From positions 17,925,001-17,985,000 of the forward strand of contig NC_092561.1 of assembly GCF_037975245.1 (NCBI RefSeq): a stretch of DNA of 60,000 nucleotides. The letters run 5' to 3'. Both the position numbers and the translations under genes were made by a program. A model generated the notes under the pieces. It was not told where the DNA came from. It was given only the letters and a program-made list of their open reading frames with translations, and did no database searches. Numbering within the stretch: the first letter of the stretch is position 1; each line of letters begins with the position of its first letter. This stretch comes from Apostichopus japonicus. Its lineage: Eukaryota; Echinodermata; Holothuroidea; Aspidochirotida; Stichopodidae. Below, piece after piece: positions 1 through 12,256 of the stretch.

Positions 1-860
1 ATACTCTATTATGCTAAACGCTAAAGAAATGATGGTTGCTAAGTCAAAATTCGATGCAAATTTTTTTATGTATACTTGACAATTACAATGCGGTTTTTTC
101 GGACGCTTGTGCGGGTCAGCGGGTTTGGGTGTTAGACTGCGGGTCTAATTCCCGCGAATCGCGGGTCAGTTGGGAGCTCTGCATTTAATTTTAAACCCGA
201 AAACAAAAAGGTTTAGACTAGTCTACCACTGCTATTCCTCTCGATTTTTTAAATTTCCAATCATACGATTTTAGCGGATGTTCGGAAACACTTTTTTGCT
301 CACCTTGGCCCCCCCCCCCCCCCCTTGGACCCGCCAGTGAATACAAGAACAAATGTATGATCCCAATCTATTTTACTCTCCAGTACTTATGAAAGAATTG
401 GAGACTGTTTTATTACCGTCATCTGCTTTTTGGTCTGGGTTACTTCTCGGTGACTTGAACCGACATATTAATATAGATGTATAGTATTACCAGAAACGTT
501 CGTAAAGTTTCGGTACCACGAACAATTGGTCATGCTGAATCGAGAATGAAAGTTCTTAAATCTAATCAGCTGAGTGATCGCAACATGAAAAGAATTGATG
601 AATTACTTTCTGTTTATTACCAAGACTTGATTGGAATACAGAGACGATACAGTGATCAGATGATCAGTTCATACAAAACTAAGTGAAAACATAACACAAA
701 GACAGTCGAAGAGTACGGAGAGCCAAACGTTCCATAAATGTCGAAAAAGAAAGTGGAGTGTCCAAGTTAATATATATGTCCAATTCGATATCAACATGTT
801 ACAATTCCATATGAACATATCGAGACAAAATACCAATATGTCATTACGTCTATCAACATG
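1..860. other. no recognisable gene; poly-C tract
   Basis: Nothing is recognised here. A C-homopolymer lies near 309-324. Two short open stretches on + (the second at 477-686, 69 codons) do not resemble a family I know and end in frequent stops on either side. They may be decayed transposon sequence. No splice-bounded exon could be defended. Confidence 0.4.
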
Positions 861-864
861 TCAA

Positions 865-2300
865 ATTCAACATATATATACGTTATGTGTAATGATCCAA
901 AAAATGATTAATTCCTGTGTGGGCAATTGGGCCTTTGAGGTTGCTGCATGGGCCCCGTTACAGTTAAAAATGAAGTCGTTGGTATTTTTAGATACCGCAA
1001 TGTCCAATAGGGCCAACACCTCTTAAAGAATTATCCTGATTTTGTTAACATAATCAAATCATGTGTGGGCCATGGGCACTTTATGGCTGTTGCCTGGGGC
1101 CCGGTACAGATAAAAGTCGTAGATGGTATTTTTTGGTTTCTCCAATGTATAAAGGGTCCAATGCAACTATAGAATAATCCTTGTGTCTTTGCACATGATC
1201 AAATCACGCGTGGGCCATGGGCCCTTGAGGTTGTCTGGGCCATGGTAGAGGATAAATTTGCAGTAAATCGACCTGTGACGTCATTATGATGGCTCGCATC
1301 TTGCATTGATGTGAGCCTAGTTTATTGCATTGCACTGCACTTGGCCCGCGTTTACTTTCAACCCAGTCTGCATCGATTCGATACTCAACTGGACCGGGAA
1401 CCCAGAAGATTTGAAAAGAGACAGAGGGTTTAATGGGCAGCTTATGTCCGTTTATGACCAGGATTCAAGGTTATGTGTTGCTGCCGTGCCACACAATGTG
1501 CGTGTATGTAGTCTAAATGTGCCTTCAATTAAAATAGGGGGCTCAAATGTTGATTTAATCATGTGAAAGACGCAAGGCAAAAGCGCTGGATAAAACTCAA
1601 AGTAAGATACTTTTAGAACCATAGCAATGACAGTAATTGTACCTTGTGACGGGCCCTGCAGAAGGGCCCATCAAAATGGTATTAATCATGCGAAAAGAGA
1701 CAAGGATAATTCATTTTGCGGTACACCAGTTAAACATTGGGGTGTCCCAAAATACTAATTACAGCAACTTTATGATGTACATGGGCCCATGCAGGCAGCA
1801 ACCAAAAAAGGCCTGTGGCCCACATATGATTCATTTATGTGAAATGAGAGCAGGGTGATTCTTAAAGTGGCATTGGACCCTTTGGAAATTGGGGTATCCA
1901 AAAATACTAATAACAACAACTTTATGATGTACCAGGACCCATACAGCAGCCAGAAAGGGCCCGTGGCCCACACATGATTTAATCATGTGAAAAGAGAGCA
2001 GTATGATTTCTTTTTATTGGCGCTGGACCATAAGGTTGTCGGGTATTAAAAAAAGAAAACCTATGACTACAAATTTATCCTCTACCATGGCCTCAAGGGC
2101 CCATGGCCCACACGTGATTTGATTATGTTAACAAAGAGCAGGATAATTCGTTTAGAGGTGTTGGCCCTATTGGACATTGCGGTGTCCAAAAATACCAACG
2201 ACTTCATATTTTAACTGTAACGAGACCCATGCAGCAACCTCAAAGGCCCAATTGCCCACACAGGAATTAATCATGTTTTGGATCATTACACATAACGTAT
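865..2300. mobile_element. large palindromic (fold-back) element with ~150-bp modules
   Basis: The left end (about 869-1080) reads as the reverse complement of the right end (about 2098-2300), including GTGTGGGCAATTGGGCC near 917 and GGCCCAATTGCCCACAC near 2246. The interior holds further copies of a ~150-bp module (GGGCCCATGGCCCACAC-like core, then a GGGTGTCCAAAAATAC-like core), inverted on the left (1060-1270) and direct on the right (1660-2110). Both outer tips carry the string found at the start of the adjacent satellite monomers (ATAACGTATATA and its complement), so the element and the satellite are physically linked. No transposase reading frame is visible. A non-autonomous DNA element is likely but the family is unknown. 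Confidence 0.6.
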
Positions 2301-5300
2301 ATACAGCGCGTTTAGAGATGTCCGTATCAGGGTTAAAACTTTAAGGCCACTTTTGGTCAAGAAATCATTTTGTTACCGATAGTAGAGGTATACCACGTGA
2401 AAGAGGAACCTTTCTACTTTAATGTGGTGCTAACCGGACACGCCAGTAGGCTCCATAACAAAAGTTAATCGATTTTGGAAAAACAAAGAAATTCTGATCA
2501 TTACACATAACGTATATACAGCGCGTTTAGAGAAGGGTCTGTATCGGGGTTAAAACTTTAAGGTCACTTTTGGTCAAGAAATCATTTTTGTTACCGACAG
2601 TAGAGGTATACCACGTGAAAGAGGAACCTTTTCACTTTAATGTGGTCCTATTCGGACATCCTAGTAGGCTCCATAACTAAAGTTAAACGATTTTGAAGAA
2701 AAAAAAGAAATTCTAAACATTACACATAACGTATATACAGCGCGTTTAGAGAGTGGTCCGTATCGGAGTTAAAACTTTAAGGTCATTTTTGGTCAAGAAA
2801 TCATTTATGTTACCGATAGAAGAGGTATACCATGTGAGAGAGGAACCTTTCTACTTTAATGTGGTCCTATTCGGACATCCTAGTAGGCTCCATAACTAAA
2901 GTTAAACGATTTTGAAGAAAAAAAAGAAATTCTGATCATTACACATAACGTATATAGCGCGTTTAGAGAGATGTCCGTATCGGGGTTAAAACTTTAAGGT
3001 CATTTTTGGTCAAGAAATCATTTTTGTTACCGATAGTAGAGGTATACCACGTGAAAGAGGATCCTTTCTACTTTAATGTGGTCTTATTCGGACATCCTAG
3101 TAGGCTCCATAACTAAAGTTAATCGATTTTGAAAAAATAAAAATTAACCATTTTTCTTATCATTACACATTACGTATATACAGCGCGTTTAGAGATGTCC
3201 GTATCGGGGTTAAAACTTTAAGGCCACTTTTGGTCAAGAAATCATTTTTGTTACCAATAGTAGAGGTATATCACGTGAAAGATGAACCTGTCTACTTTAA
3301 TGTGATGCTAACCGGACATGCCAGTAGGCTCCATAACTAAAGTTAATCGATTTTGAAAAAAATATAAATTATAAATTTATCTGATCATTACACATTACGT
3401 ATATACAGCGCGTTTAGAGATGTCCGTATCGGGGTTAAAACTTTAAGGCCACTTTTGGTCAAGAAATCATTTTTGTTACCGATAGTAGAGGTATATCACG
3501 TGAAAGATGAACCTGTCTACTTTAATGTGGTGCTAACCAGACATGCCAGTAGGCTCCATAACTAAAGTTAATCGATTTTGAAGAAAAAAAAATCATTTTT
3601 TGGATCATTACACATTAGATATACAACGCGTTTAGAGATGTCCGTATCGGGGTTAAAACTTTAAGGCCACTTTTGGTCAAGAAATCATTTTTGTTACCGA
3701 TAGTAGAGGTATATCACGTAAAAGATGAACCTGTCTACTTTAATGTGGTGCTAACCGGACATGCCAGTAGGCTCCATAACTAAAGTTAATCGATTTTGGA
3801 AAAAAAAAATTAACCATTTTTCTTATCATTACACACTACGTATATGCAGCGCGTTTAGAGATGTCCGTATCGGGGTTAAAACTTTAAGGCCACTTTTGGT
3901 CAAGAAATCATTTTTGTTACCGATAGTAGAGGTACATCACGTGAAAGATGAACCTTTCTACATTGATGTTGTCCTATTCGGACATCCTAGTAGGCTCCAT
4001 AACTAAAGTTAATCGATTTTGAAAAAAATATAAATTATAAATTTATCTGATCATTACACATTACGTATATACAGCGCGTTTAGAGATGTCCGTATCGGGG
4101 TTAAAACTTTAAGGCCACTTTTGGTCAAGAAATCATTTTGTTACCGATAGTAGAGGTATATCACGTAAAAGATGAACCTGTCTACTTTAATGTGGTGCTA
4201 ACCGGACATGCCAGTAGGCTCCATAACTAAAGTTAATCGATTTTGAAAAAATAAAAATTAACCATTTTTCTGATCATTACACACTACGTATATACAGCGC
4301 GTTTAGAGAAGGGTCTGTATCGGGGTTAAAACTTTAAGGTCACTTTTGGTCAAGAAATCATTTTTGTTACCGACAGTAGAGGTATACCACGTGAAAGAGG
4401 AACCTTTTCACTTTAATGTGGTCCTATTCGGACATCCTAGTAGGCTCCATAACTAAAGTTAAACGATTTTGAAGAAAAAAAAGAAATTCTAAACATTACA
4501 CATAACGTATATACAGCGCGTTTAGAGAGTGGTCCGTATCGGAGTTAAAACTTTAAGGTCATTTTTGGTCAAGAAATCATTTATGTTACCGATAGAAGAG
4601 GTATACCATGTGAGAGAGGAACCTTTCTACTTTAATGTGGTCCTATTCGGACATCCTAGTAGGCTCCATAACTAAAGTTAAACGATTTTGAAGAAAAAAA
4701 AGAAATTCTGATCATTACACATAACGTATATAGCGCGTTTAGAGAGATGTCCGTATCGGGGTTAAAACTTTAAGGTCATTTTTGGTCAAGAAATCATTTT
4801 TGTTACCGATAGTAGAGGTATACCACGTGAAAGAGGATCCTTTCTACTTTAATGTGGTCTTATTCGGACATCCTAGTAGGCTCCATAACTAAAGTTAATC
4901 GATTTTGAAAAAATAAAAATTAACCATTTTTCTTATCATTACACATTACGTATATACAGCGCGTTTAGAGATGTCCGTATCGGGGTTAAAACTTTAAGGC
5001 CACTTTTGGTCAAGAAATCATTTTTGTTACCAATAGTAGAGGTATATCACGTGAAAGATGAACCTGTCTACTTTAATGTGATGCTAACCGGACATGCCAG
5101 TAGGCTCCATAACTAAAGTTAATCGATTTTGAAAAAAATATAAATTATAAATTTATCTGATCATTACACATTACGTATATACAGCGCGTTTAGAGATGTC
5201 CGTATCGGGGTTAAAACTTTAAGGCCACTTTTGGTCAAGAAATCATTTTTGTTACCGATAGTAGAGGTATATCACGTGAAAGATGAACCTGTCTACTTTA

Positions 5301-6470
5301 ATGTGGTGCTAACCAGACATGCCAGTAGGCTCCATAACTAAAGTTAATCGATTTTGAAGAAAAAAAAATCATTTTTTGGATCATTACACATTAGATATAC
5401 AACGCGTTTAGAGATGTCCGTATCGGGGTTAAAACTTTAAGGCCACTTTTGGTCAAGAAATCATTTTTGTTACCGATAGTAGAGGTATATCACGTAAAAG
5501 ATGAACCTGTCTACTTTAATGTGGTGCTAACCGGACATGCCAGTAGGCTCCATAACTAAAGTTAATCGATTTTGGAAAAAAAAAATTAACCATTTTTCTT
5601 ATCATTACACACTACGTATATGCAGCGCGTTTAGAGATGTCCGTATCGGGGTTAAAACTTTAAGGCCACTTTTGGTCAAGAAATCATTTTTGTTACCGAT
5701 AGTAGAGGTACATCACGTGAAAGATGAACCTTTCTACATTGATGTTGTCCTATTCGGACATCCTAGTAGGCACCATAACTTAAGTTAATCGATTTTGAAA
5801 AAAATATAAATTATAAATTTATCTGATCATTACACATTACGTATATACAGCGCGTTTAGAGATGTCCGTATCGGGGTTAAAACTTTAATGCCACTTTTGG
5901 TCAAGAAATCATTTTTGTTACCGATAGTAGAGGTATATCACGTGAAAGATGAACCTGTCTACTTTAATGTGGTGCTAACCGGACATGCCAGTAGGCTCCA
6001 TAACTAAAGTTAATCGATTTTGAAAAAATAAAAATTAACCATTTTTCTGATCATTACACACTACGTATATACAGCGCGTTTAGAGATGTCCGTATCGGGG
6101 TTAAAACTTTAAGGCCACTTTTGGTCAAGAAATCATTTTTGTTACCGATAGTAGAGTTATACCACGTGAAAGAGGAATCTTTCTACTTTAATGTGGTGCT
6201 AACCAGACATGCCAGTAGGCTCCATAACTAAAATTAATTGATTTTGAAGAAGAAAAAAAAAATCAATATTTTAAAACGTTTAGGCCACTTTTGGTCAAAA
6301 AAATCGGCTTTGTTACCGATAGTAGGTATTACACATGAAAGAAGAAATTGTTTTCTTTGATTTGATGCTAACCGGACCTCCTAACTAGGTCGATTACTCA
6401 AATTAACCGATTTTGAAATAATAATACGTTTGGATCATAACACATTACCGCGCGTTTCGAGCTAATTTTC
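2280..6470. repeat. ~222-bp satellite array (about 18 monomers) with an 8-monomer higher-order repeat
   Basis: Monomers begin near a CATTACACATAACGTATATA-like string and contain GGTTAAAACTTTAAGG, TTGGTCAAGAAATCA and GGCTCCATAACTAAAGTTAA in constant order. Starts recur roughly every 215-230 bp from 2287 to 6055; the spacer is a variable A-rich linker. The segment from about 2520 to 4290 is repeated at an offset of exactly 1776 bp (landmark AGAAGGGTCTG at 2531 and 4307), which is eight monomers. From 6240 onward the monomers are strongly diverged. ORFs of about 80 codons occur but are by-products of the repeat. A diverged single monomer reappears at 9695-9860. Confidence 0.9.
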
Positions 6471-6814
6471 CCATTTGCATCCCACTCCTGTTAGGATCGA
6501 ACGGTTTGTAGCCATCGAATTTCAATAAATCAAAGTGTTACTGGCTGTTTTTTCATACCACTTGTAAGAGGAATAACTTAACATCGTCATTGTACCCCTC
6601 TTGACTGTTGCATATTCTCATAAATTAATTGTTTAGACATTTGAAGAAAAAAAAGAAAAAAAATTGTATAAAAATTGCCGCCATTTACGCCTTTCTCCAC
6701 AAGATTTGGTAGGATCACAAGTTTCAGTTCAATATGGATGCAGATTTCGTCCATCATTAAATTCCAAAATTATATTACATGAAAGAGCAACAACTCATCT
6801 CTCATATGGTGCAA

Positions 6815-7075
6815 TTATTGGCATTTTACAGTATTCATAGCGTTAATTATTATCGCTTTAAAACAGGTACGAAAAAGTAGCAGTCTTGTTATTGTCCGCT
6901 AATTTAGGCTGCCCTTAGTGGCTGCTGGGGATCCACTTTCCCGCCACAGCGTACCCAGCGCTCGTCACAGTGTACAAACATCAGTGGCCAACGGCATGTA
7001 ATGTTGATGTATACACTATTGGCTGCTGTTAGTGGCTGCTCTTAGTGGCTGCTACGTTCAAACAGGTTTAGGGTC
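6815..7075 (+). repeat. left arm of a ~2.9-kb inverted-repeat element
   Basis: This stretch contains TTGTTATTGTCCGCTAATTT, GGGGATCCACTTTCCCGCCA and a doubled TTAGTGGCTGCT motif. The reverse complement of 9445-9690 reads through the same motifs in the same order with scattered mismatches. The arms are about 250 bp and the enclosed segment is about 2.4 kb. No coding sequence for mobility is seen inside. Confidence 0.65.
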
Positions 7076-7809
7076 AATGCAATCACTCACGTAAATGAAA
7101 CGGTAACTATTTAGCACATATTATCATGGCTAAATACTTCTAAGAGGCGTTAGACCTTCTTTTTATGGGCAATTTGACCATCAAGCCTTTGGAGAAGAAG
7201 ATTCTGACCATGAAATTCTGAAATTCTGATACGGTAAGCCGCATACTGTATGCACACTGTTTGCACACTGTATGTACTATGTATTGTGTATGTAGCGCAA
7301 TTGGTATATATAGACTTACCGTTACGCGTGGCTACCAATGTATTACAGAATACATTTGTTTGTTTGGAGGGGGGAAAATCAGTCATATTCCTCACATTCA
7401 AGCATCAAATAATATTTTACTTATGAAATAACATGTCTTGAACTCATCAAACTATCAAAAGTCCAGCAGATTTCATCAAAATAATTTCAAATGGGCAAAA
7501 AAAGTGCATTGTTTGTATCATAACCTCATTTGCATATTTACATATCTAATTAGCTCAATTATAAAAAAAAATTATAAAAATTAAAACTTCATTTCAATAC
7601 CTATCTGTCAATACTTGGGGTCCCTATTGACAAAATGAACAGATTTTAAGTAATTACAATGTGTAAATATTTTCCCCCAGGGGGACAATTATATGATCAC
7701 AATGGGCATATAACGGCTCCTCTGGTCAATTCCCTTTCTTCTCATTCTATCATCCAATGTGCCAACAATATCACCCAAACACTTCCTTCTCTTCATTTTC
7801 TTTTCTTCT

Positions 7810-8030
7810 TTTAGGACTCGCTAAGGTTATCATGCATTTTCTGTTGTTACACCTGCCCTTTTGAATGAACTCCCGATCCGTGATTCCCCCACACTTGAAA
7901 TTTTCAAAACACAACTTAAATCGTTTATTTTTCCTTCTTATTGTTGTTTGCTTTGTTCCTATTTTCCTTTGTTATGCGATTAGAAACTATTGTATTAGGT
8001 GCTATATAAATGTTAAATACTTACTATTAT
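7810..8030 (+). mobile_element. 3' fragment of a CR1/L2-like LINE
   Basis: The + strand frame reads HAFSVVTPALLNELP followed by DSPTLEIFKTQLKSFIF. This corresponds to the conserved end of the second ORF of many CR1/L2/Rex-type non-LTR retrotransposons (AFS.AAPKLWNELP...APTL..FK..LKT.LF). It ends in a short 3' tail with GCTATATAAATGTTAAATAC, the usual sort of L2/CR1 terminus. Stops upstream show that it is 5'-truncated and dead. Confidence 0.7.
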
Positions 8031-8665
8031 TCATCAGTTGAAATTTTGATATATGCCCTGGGGTTTTCCGGCCAATGAACAACAAGAAGACAACAGGAAC
8101 AACGGGCACTACAGGTCACACCGGGAGTAAGGGGGGGGGGGGAGTAGGCCTTGGCACTACGATTACGACACATCACTGCAGCGATGTAGGGCACAATAAG
8201 GCACCCAGGGGTCTGGGAAAAAAAAAAAAAAAAAAAATTGTGCCCCAGATCTATCAAAAAATGGTATTAGAAATTCCCCTTGGTCCATGTCTTTCGCGTT
8301 TGGATTATATTGTAGCAGAGACATCTCTTTTAACCTATAAGCGCATAGCGCCACCATTTTAGCCTGTCATTTGGAGTATTCCCTGAGCTGGTCACTGATA
8401 GTGTAGTCAACGCAGCTCGCATTCTGCAGGTTTTGTTGTTCTTGCAAACAGAAAAAGTTAACTGAGGAAAGCAAATATTGTTGAGAGAAAATTCATCGTC
8501 TTGTAGGGTATGTAAGCTATTTTTAAATTCCTATATGCATATCTTCGGACAATCTCATTGCTCGCTTGAGCGGCCGACTATGAACTGTAGGTCGAGGGGA
8601 GGGGATATGGTGAGAGGGGGGGGGGGGCATTGGGACAGTTCAAGATGGTTGAAGGGGGCGATCGT

Positions 8666-8688
8666 CTTAAAAAGTTTGAGAACCACTG
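8666..8688 (-). repeat. hAT-type terminal inverted repeat, single end
   Basis: On the reverse strand this reads CAGTGGTTCTCAAACTTTTT, a well-known terminal sequence of hAT-superfamily elements and their MITEs. The matching opposite end was not found within a few hundred bases on the left, so this is probably one end of a truncated copy. The neighbouring 8560-8665 sequence is G-rich and unassigned. Confidence 0.5.
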
Positions 8689-9444
8689 CTCTTAACCATT
8701 TATGACTTACAAAACAGTACTGCAGTTCGCCTATTAAAATTAGAATTAGACGTTAAACGTAATTACACGAAATGAGTTGTCCATTTATCAAATTAGTAAA
8801 AAGTTAAAGATGTAATTCCATGCATGCGCTTCAAAATGCAAGCCACAATAAAACATGTAACATATATGTGCTCCCTGCTGCTTTTTGTTTGGCACTTTTC
8901 CTTCTGTCGGGTCGATATAGACTCTATTAGGAGTATGCAACCTCATAATATTTTGACATTTGCACCCGAATTATATATTATATATTTTAGAATTATGAAT
9001 AATATTGTCAATTTTGCTGGTGCATTGATAGACGCTAGTGTTATATCTCGCGAGATGGCACAACTATAGTTGCAACACGAGAAGTGTTGTGCTGGTATTC
9101 TGTACCTCTCTACCTTTACTCTATCAGTAATCTCTATGGGTGTTCCTTGAATCACTTTGAAATAGAGCGATACGAGAAGGTCTGTACTTTTCATATTATC
9201 GATTTAACCGAGGCTTATGTATACCTTGTAAAGTAACCATTAATGTGTTATGAGAGTGGCGTGCAAGTTCAGTGTAAATTGTTTATATGTTTGACATTGT
9301 TAGCTTTTTTTGGATACCGTACTGCGGTAAGACCATTGTCGTCTACAACGCTATCTATTAGGCATATGTACTGTATGTCTGTTTGGTTCTGCTGTATGTG
9401 TAGACTACATGTTTTTATGAAAGCTTGAACACTTGTACATAGTA

Positions 9445-9690
9445 TAACCTGTTTGAAGGTAGCAGTCATTAAGAGCAGCCACTAACATCAGTCAATAGTG
9501 TATACATCAACGTTACGCGCCGCGCCGTTGACGAGCGCTAGGTAAATATGCTGTGGCGGGAAAGTGGATCCCCAGCAGCCACTAATGGCAGTCTAAATTA
9601 GCGGACAATAACAAGGCGGTTCCATTTTTCAACCTGTTTGAAAGCGATAATAGTTCACGCTATGTATACTGTTAAAGGCCAAACATGTTC
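9445..9690 (-). repeat. right arm of the ~2.9-kb inverted-repeat element
   Basis: This is the reverse complement, with mismatches, of 6815-7075: GGCGGGAAAGTGGATCCCC, AAATTAGCGGACAATAACAA and AGCAGCCACTAA motifs. The satellite-like monomer at 9695-9860 begins immediately outside it, just as diverged satellite monomers abut the left arm outside 6815. A third, partial copy of the terminal module lies near 10363-10400. Confidence 0.65.
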
Positions 9691-9694
9691 ACGT

Positions 9695-9860
9695 GAAATA
9701 AAATGAAACTTTAAGGCAACTTGCGGTCAAGAAATCGGTCTTGTTACCGAGAGTAGAGATATACCACGTGAAAGAGGAACCTCTCTAGTATGGTGCTAAC
9801 AAGACATCTCATTGAGGTCGATTACTAAAATTAATCGATTTTGAAAAACAATACCTTTCT
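9695..9860 (+). repeat. diverged satellite monomer
   Basis: It contains GAAACTTTAAGGCAAC, GGTCAAGAAATCGG, GTTACCGAGAGTAGAG, CACGTGAAAGAGGAACC and a TTAATCGATTTTGAAAA end, in the same order as the 222-bp monomers of the main array. It lies alone 3.2 kb from the array, on the far side of the inverted-repeat element. Confidence 0.75.
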
Positions 9861-9984
9861 TATTTATGCACTAATTGAACAACACACTCGACCGCAATAG
9901 CAATACTGTGTGTCATGTCTTACTGCCCCTTTTCTCTTAGTAGCTGCTGTTGCACCCGAACCGAATTGTACAGTTGCTTATAAT

Positions 9985-10340
9985 AGCGTTTTCGACTTGA
10001 ATATATTGCGCATTTATATGCATCTGTGTTATAACATGATAACACGTGTTATGCTAGAGGCACATTTTATTGCTGCCTGTGTTAAAAAAAATATATAAAA
10101 ATATAAAAAATAAAAAAAAATAAAAAATATAAAAATATTTTATATTACATTAAAAAAATAATAATAAATAAATAAAAAAAACATAAAAAAAAAATATATA
10201 TATAATACCACTACGATTTACTGTATTGTATCTTTAACATATCTAGCTCTCGCATGCTCCCAAAACATAACACGTGTTAGTGTGTTATAACACCCTGGCA
10301 TATAAATGCATAATATGCTACACGTTAAGAACAAATATAA
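9985..10340. mobile_element. short palindromic (MITE-like) element with an A/T-only loop
   Basis: GCATTTATATGCATCTGTGT plus GATAACACGTGTTATG near 10009-10052 is mirrored by the reverse complement of about 10260-10315 (CATAACACGTGTTA, then GGCATATAAATGCAT). The centre (about 10085-10205) is nearly pure A/T. The arms are about 75-100 bp with imperfect matching. No ORF is present. It resembles a MITE or other fold-back element; the target-site duplication was not resolved. Confidence 0.55.
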
Positions 10341-10514
10341 GCTCACACCTTTTTCGGCTCGGGTGGCTGTTAGTGTCTGCTCGTAGTGGCTGCTACCTTC
10401 AATGAGGCCATAGTACATATAAGTTACTTCCGGCGTGTCGCTTCTAGCAAATTGAAGTTCAACAGCTCACCCAAAGCCTCAAAGCTGCACTGCTATTTTA
10501 TGTACAATAGAGTT

Positions 10515-10745
10515 TTAAAGTTACCCCCCGGACAAAGACCCCGAAGACAAGTACCCCCGAGGATAATTACCCCCAGAAAATTCCCTCCCCCGGACAAGTA
10601 CCCCCGAAGACAATTACCCCCTACCTCCCGGCAATTACCTCCGGAAAAACTCCTTCCGCGCAAATACACCGGCACAGATAACTCACCAAGGTTACTACCC
10701 GAACTAAACCAGAATACGCCCAAGTGCTCCCCCCCCCCCCCGAGC
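10515..10745 (+). repeat. C-rich degenerate short repeats (GGACAATTACCCCC-like)
   Basis: Many irregular copies of a roughly 18-22-bp unit occur, with cores such as GACAATTACCCCC and GACAAGTACCCCC, ending in a C homopolymer. The unit is the reverse complement of the G-rich unit at 13005-13290. The Pro-rich ORF across it is a by-product. Confidence 0.7.
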
Positions 10746-10814
10746 ACGTGAACCAAGCGGACCTTTAGCTGATGAAACTCGTAGTAAGAAAGCCCATTAG
10801 GGCCATGAAAGAAA

Positions 10815-11200
10815 ATTTTCTTAATCTGATATATCCGATTATTATTCTGATATATCCGATTATTATTCTGATATATCCGATTATTATTCTGATATATCCG
10901 ATTATTATTCTGATATATCCGATAATTATTCTGATATATCAGATTATTATTCTGATATATCAGATTATTATTCTGATATATCAGATTATTAAACTGATAT
11001 ATCTGATTATAAATTTGATATATCAGATTATTGTTCTGATCTATCAGATTATTAAACTGATATATCTGATTATAAATTTGATATATCAGATTACTGTTCT
11101 GATCTATCAGATTATTATTCTGATATATCTGTTTATAAATTTGATATATCAGATTATTGTTCTGATCTATCAGATTATTATTCTGATATATCAAGGCGGA
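10815..11200. repeat. 21-bp minisatellite, about 18 copies
   Basis: Unit ATTCTGATATATCCGATTATT and variants (CAGATTATT, CTGATTATAAA). Because 21 is a multiple of three, both strands stay open: the + strand gives an Ile/Leu/Tyr heptad ORF (10772-11233) and the - strand an Asn-rich ORF. Neither shows any other sign of being a gene. Confidence 0.9.
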
Positions 11201-11249
11201 AAGACTAATATGCTTCTGTGGACCGTGCCTTGATAGAAAGAATGAAATT

Positions 11250-11760
11250 GGTTCATTCACAGCCATTTGGATCATTGCAATAGTTTGCTTCATGGTATTC
11301 CAGGGTATCTGATTCAGAGACTGCAACGTCTGCAGAACAGCGCAGCCAGGCTTGTTGTAGACTGCTATGACTTCAACACACCATCGTTGAGTATCCTCCA
11401 TTCTTTGCACTGGTAGCCTGTTGAATTCAGAATTAAGTTCAAAGTACTGCTCCTGGTGTATAAGTGCATTCATGGAATAGTACCCGCCTATTTGTCAGAC
11501 GATCTGTCCTTCCAGGTCACTACTCTTTATACCTTGCGTTCTAGCAATACACTCACTCTCACTGTTCCCAGAACTAAACTGAAATCCTATGGCGACCGTG
11601 CCTTTCCATCAGGCTGGCCCAAGCTCTGGAATGGTCTGCCCATATCTGTGCGGAGTTCTCCCACTCTCAGTCAGTTCAAGTCTTGCTTGAAGACTCATTT
11701 TTTCAAGTTGGCTTTCTATTATGGTTGTACAGCGCTATTGAATACTTCGTAGATTTTAGG
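11250..11760 (+). mobile_element. 3' part of a CR1/L2-like LINE reverse transcriptase ORF (dead)
   Basis: The + frame reads HLDHCNSLLHGIPGYLIQRL then LQRLQNSAARLVVD, a stop where HWLPV is expected (near 11390), then YKCIHGIVPAYLSDDLSF, SYGDRAFPSGWPKLWNGLP and SQFKSCLKTHFF. These are the standard C-terminal blocks of CR1/L2-family non-LTR reverse transcriptases. The fragment is 5'-truncated, has an internal TAG, and ends at about 11752. The 3' end includes GCGCTATTGAATACTT, like the tail of the nearby SINE. Confidence 0.85.
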
Positions 11761-12256
11761 GAAGTTCATTTATTATTTATGAAAGATATACTTCTTGACA
11801 GAAGTTTTGAAATTTGACAATTGGTTTTAGCGTTGTAGCAATGTAGCAATCACTACTCTGTATATAGTTGGCATGTATAATTATTATAATTAGGGAAAAT
11901 TAAATTGATTTCTTAGATTATCATCATTGTTTTTGCAAAATGAATAGCCATAGAAATAGCTTTTTTCAAATGGTAGTGACGTCGTGGTCTCAAGCCTCTT
12001 TCTTTTCTTATTTTTCATACAATCGTACATACTATTTTGAAACATAACAGGCAATTCTGCTGGTATAACGGGTTACACCGTAACCGGTTTGACTAATAGC
12101 CCAGCGGTCCATGAAACAAAGCATGGGGTCTATGGATTATGATCATGCACACCAAACTAGAAGAGTGGACCGTGGTTGTGGCTGTTCTTTCCCTGCCCCT
12201 TCCTCCGCTTCTCTCATCTTAAAATGGCGTGCACTCCCAGAAAAAATAGCTTACAA

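Noticed and set aside
2280-6470. Regularly spaced repeats as a CRISPR-like array
   Set aside because: The repeats are whole ~222-bp monomers with no unique spacers, in clearly eukaryotic DNA. This is a satellite.
8027-8362. Overlapping ORFs on both strands
   Set aside because: They depend on a G-homopolymer and an A-homopolymer; no family similarity was seen and indels would break them.
10493-11473. 326-codon reverse-strand ORF
   Set aside because: It runs through the C-rich repeats, the 21-bp minisatellite and the antisense of a LINE fragment. It is a by-product of repeats lacking stops.
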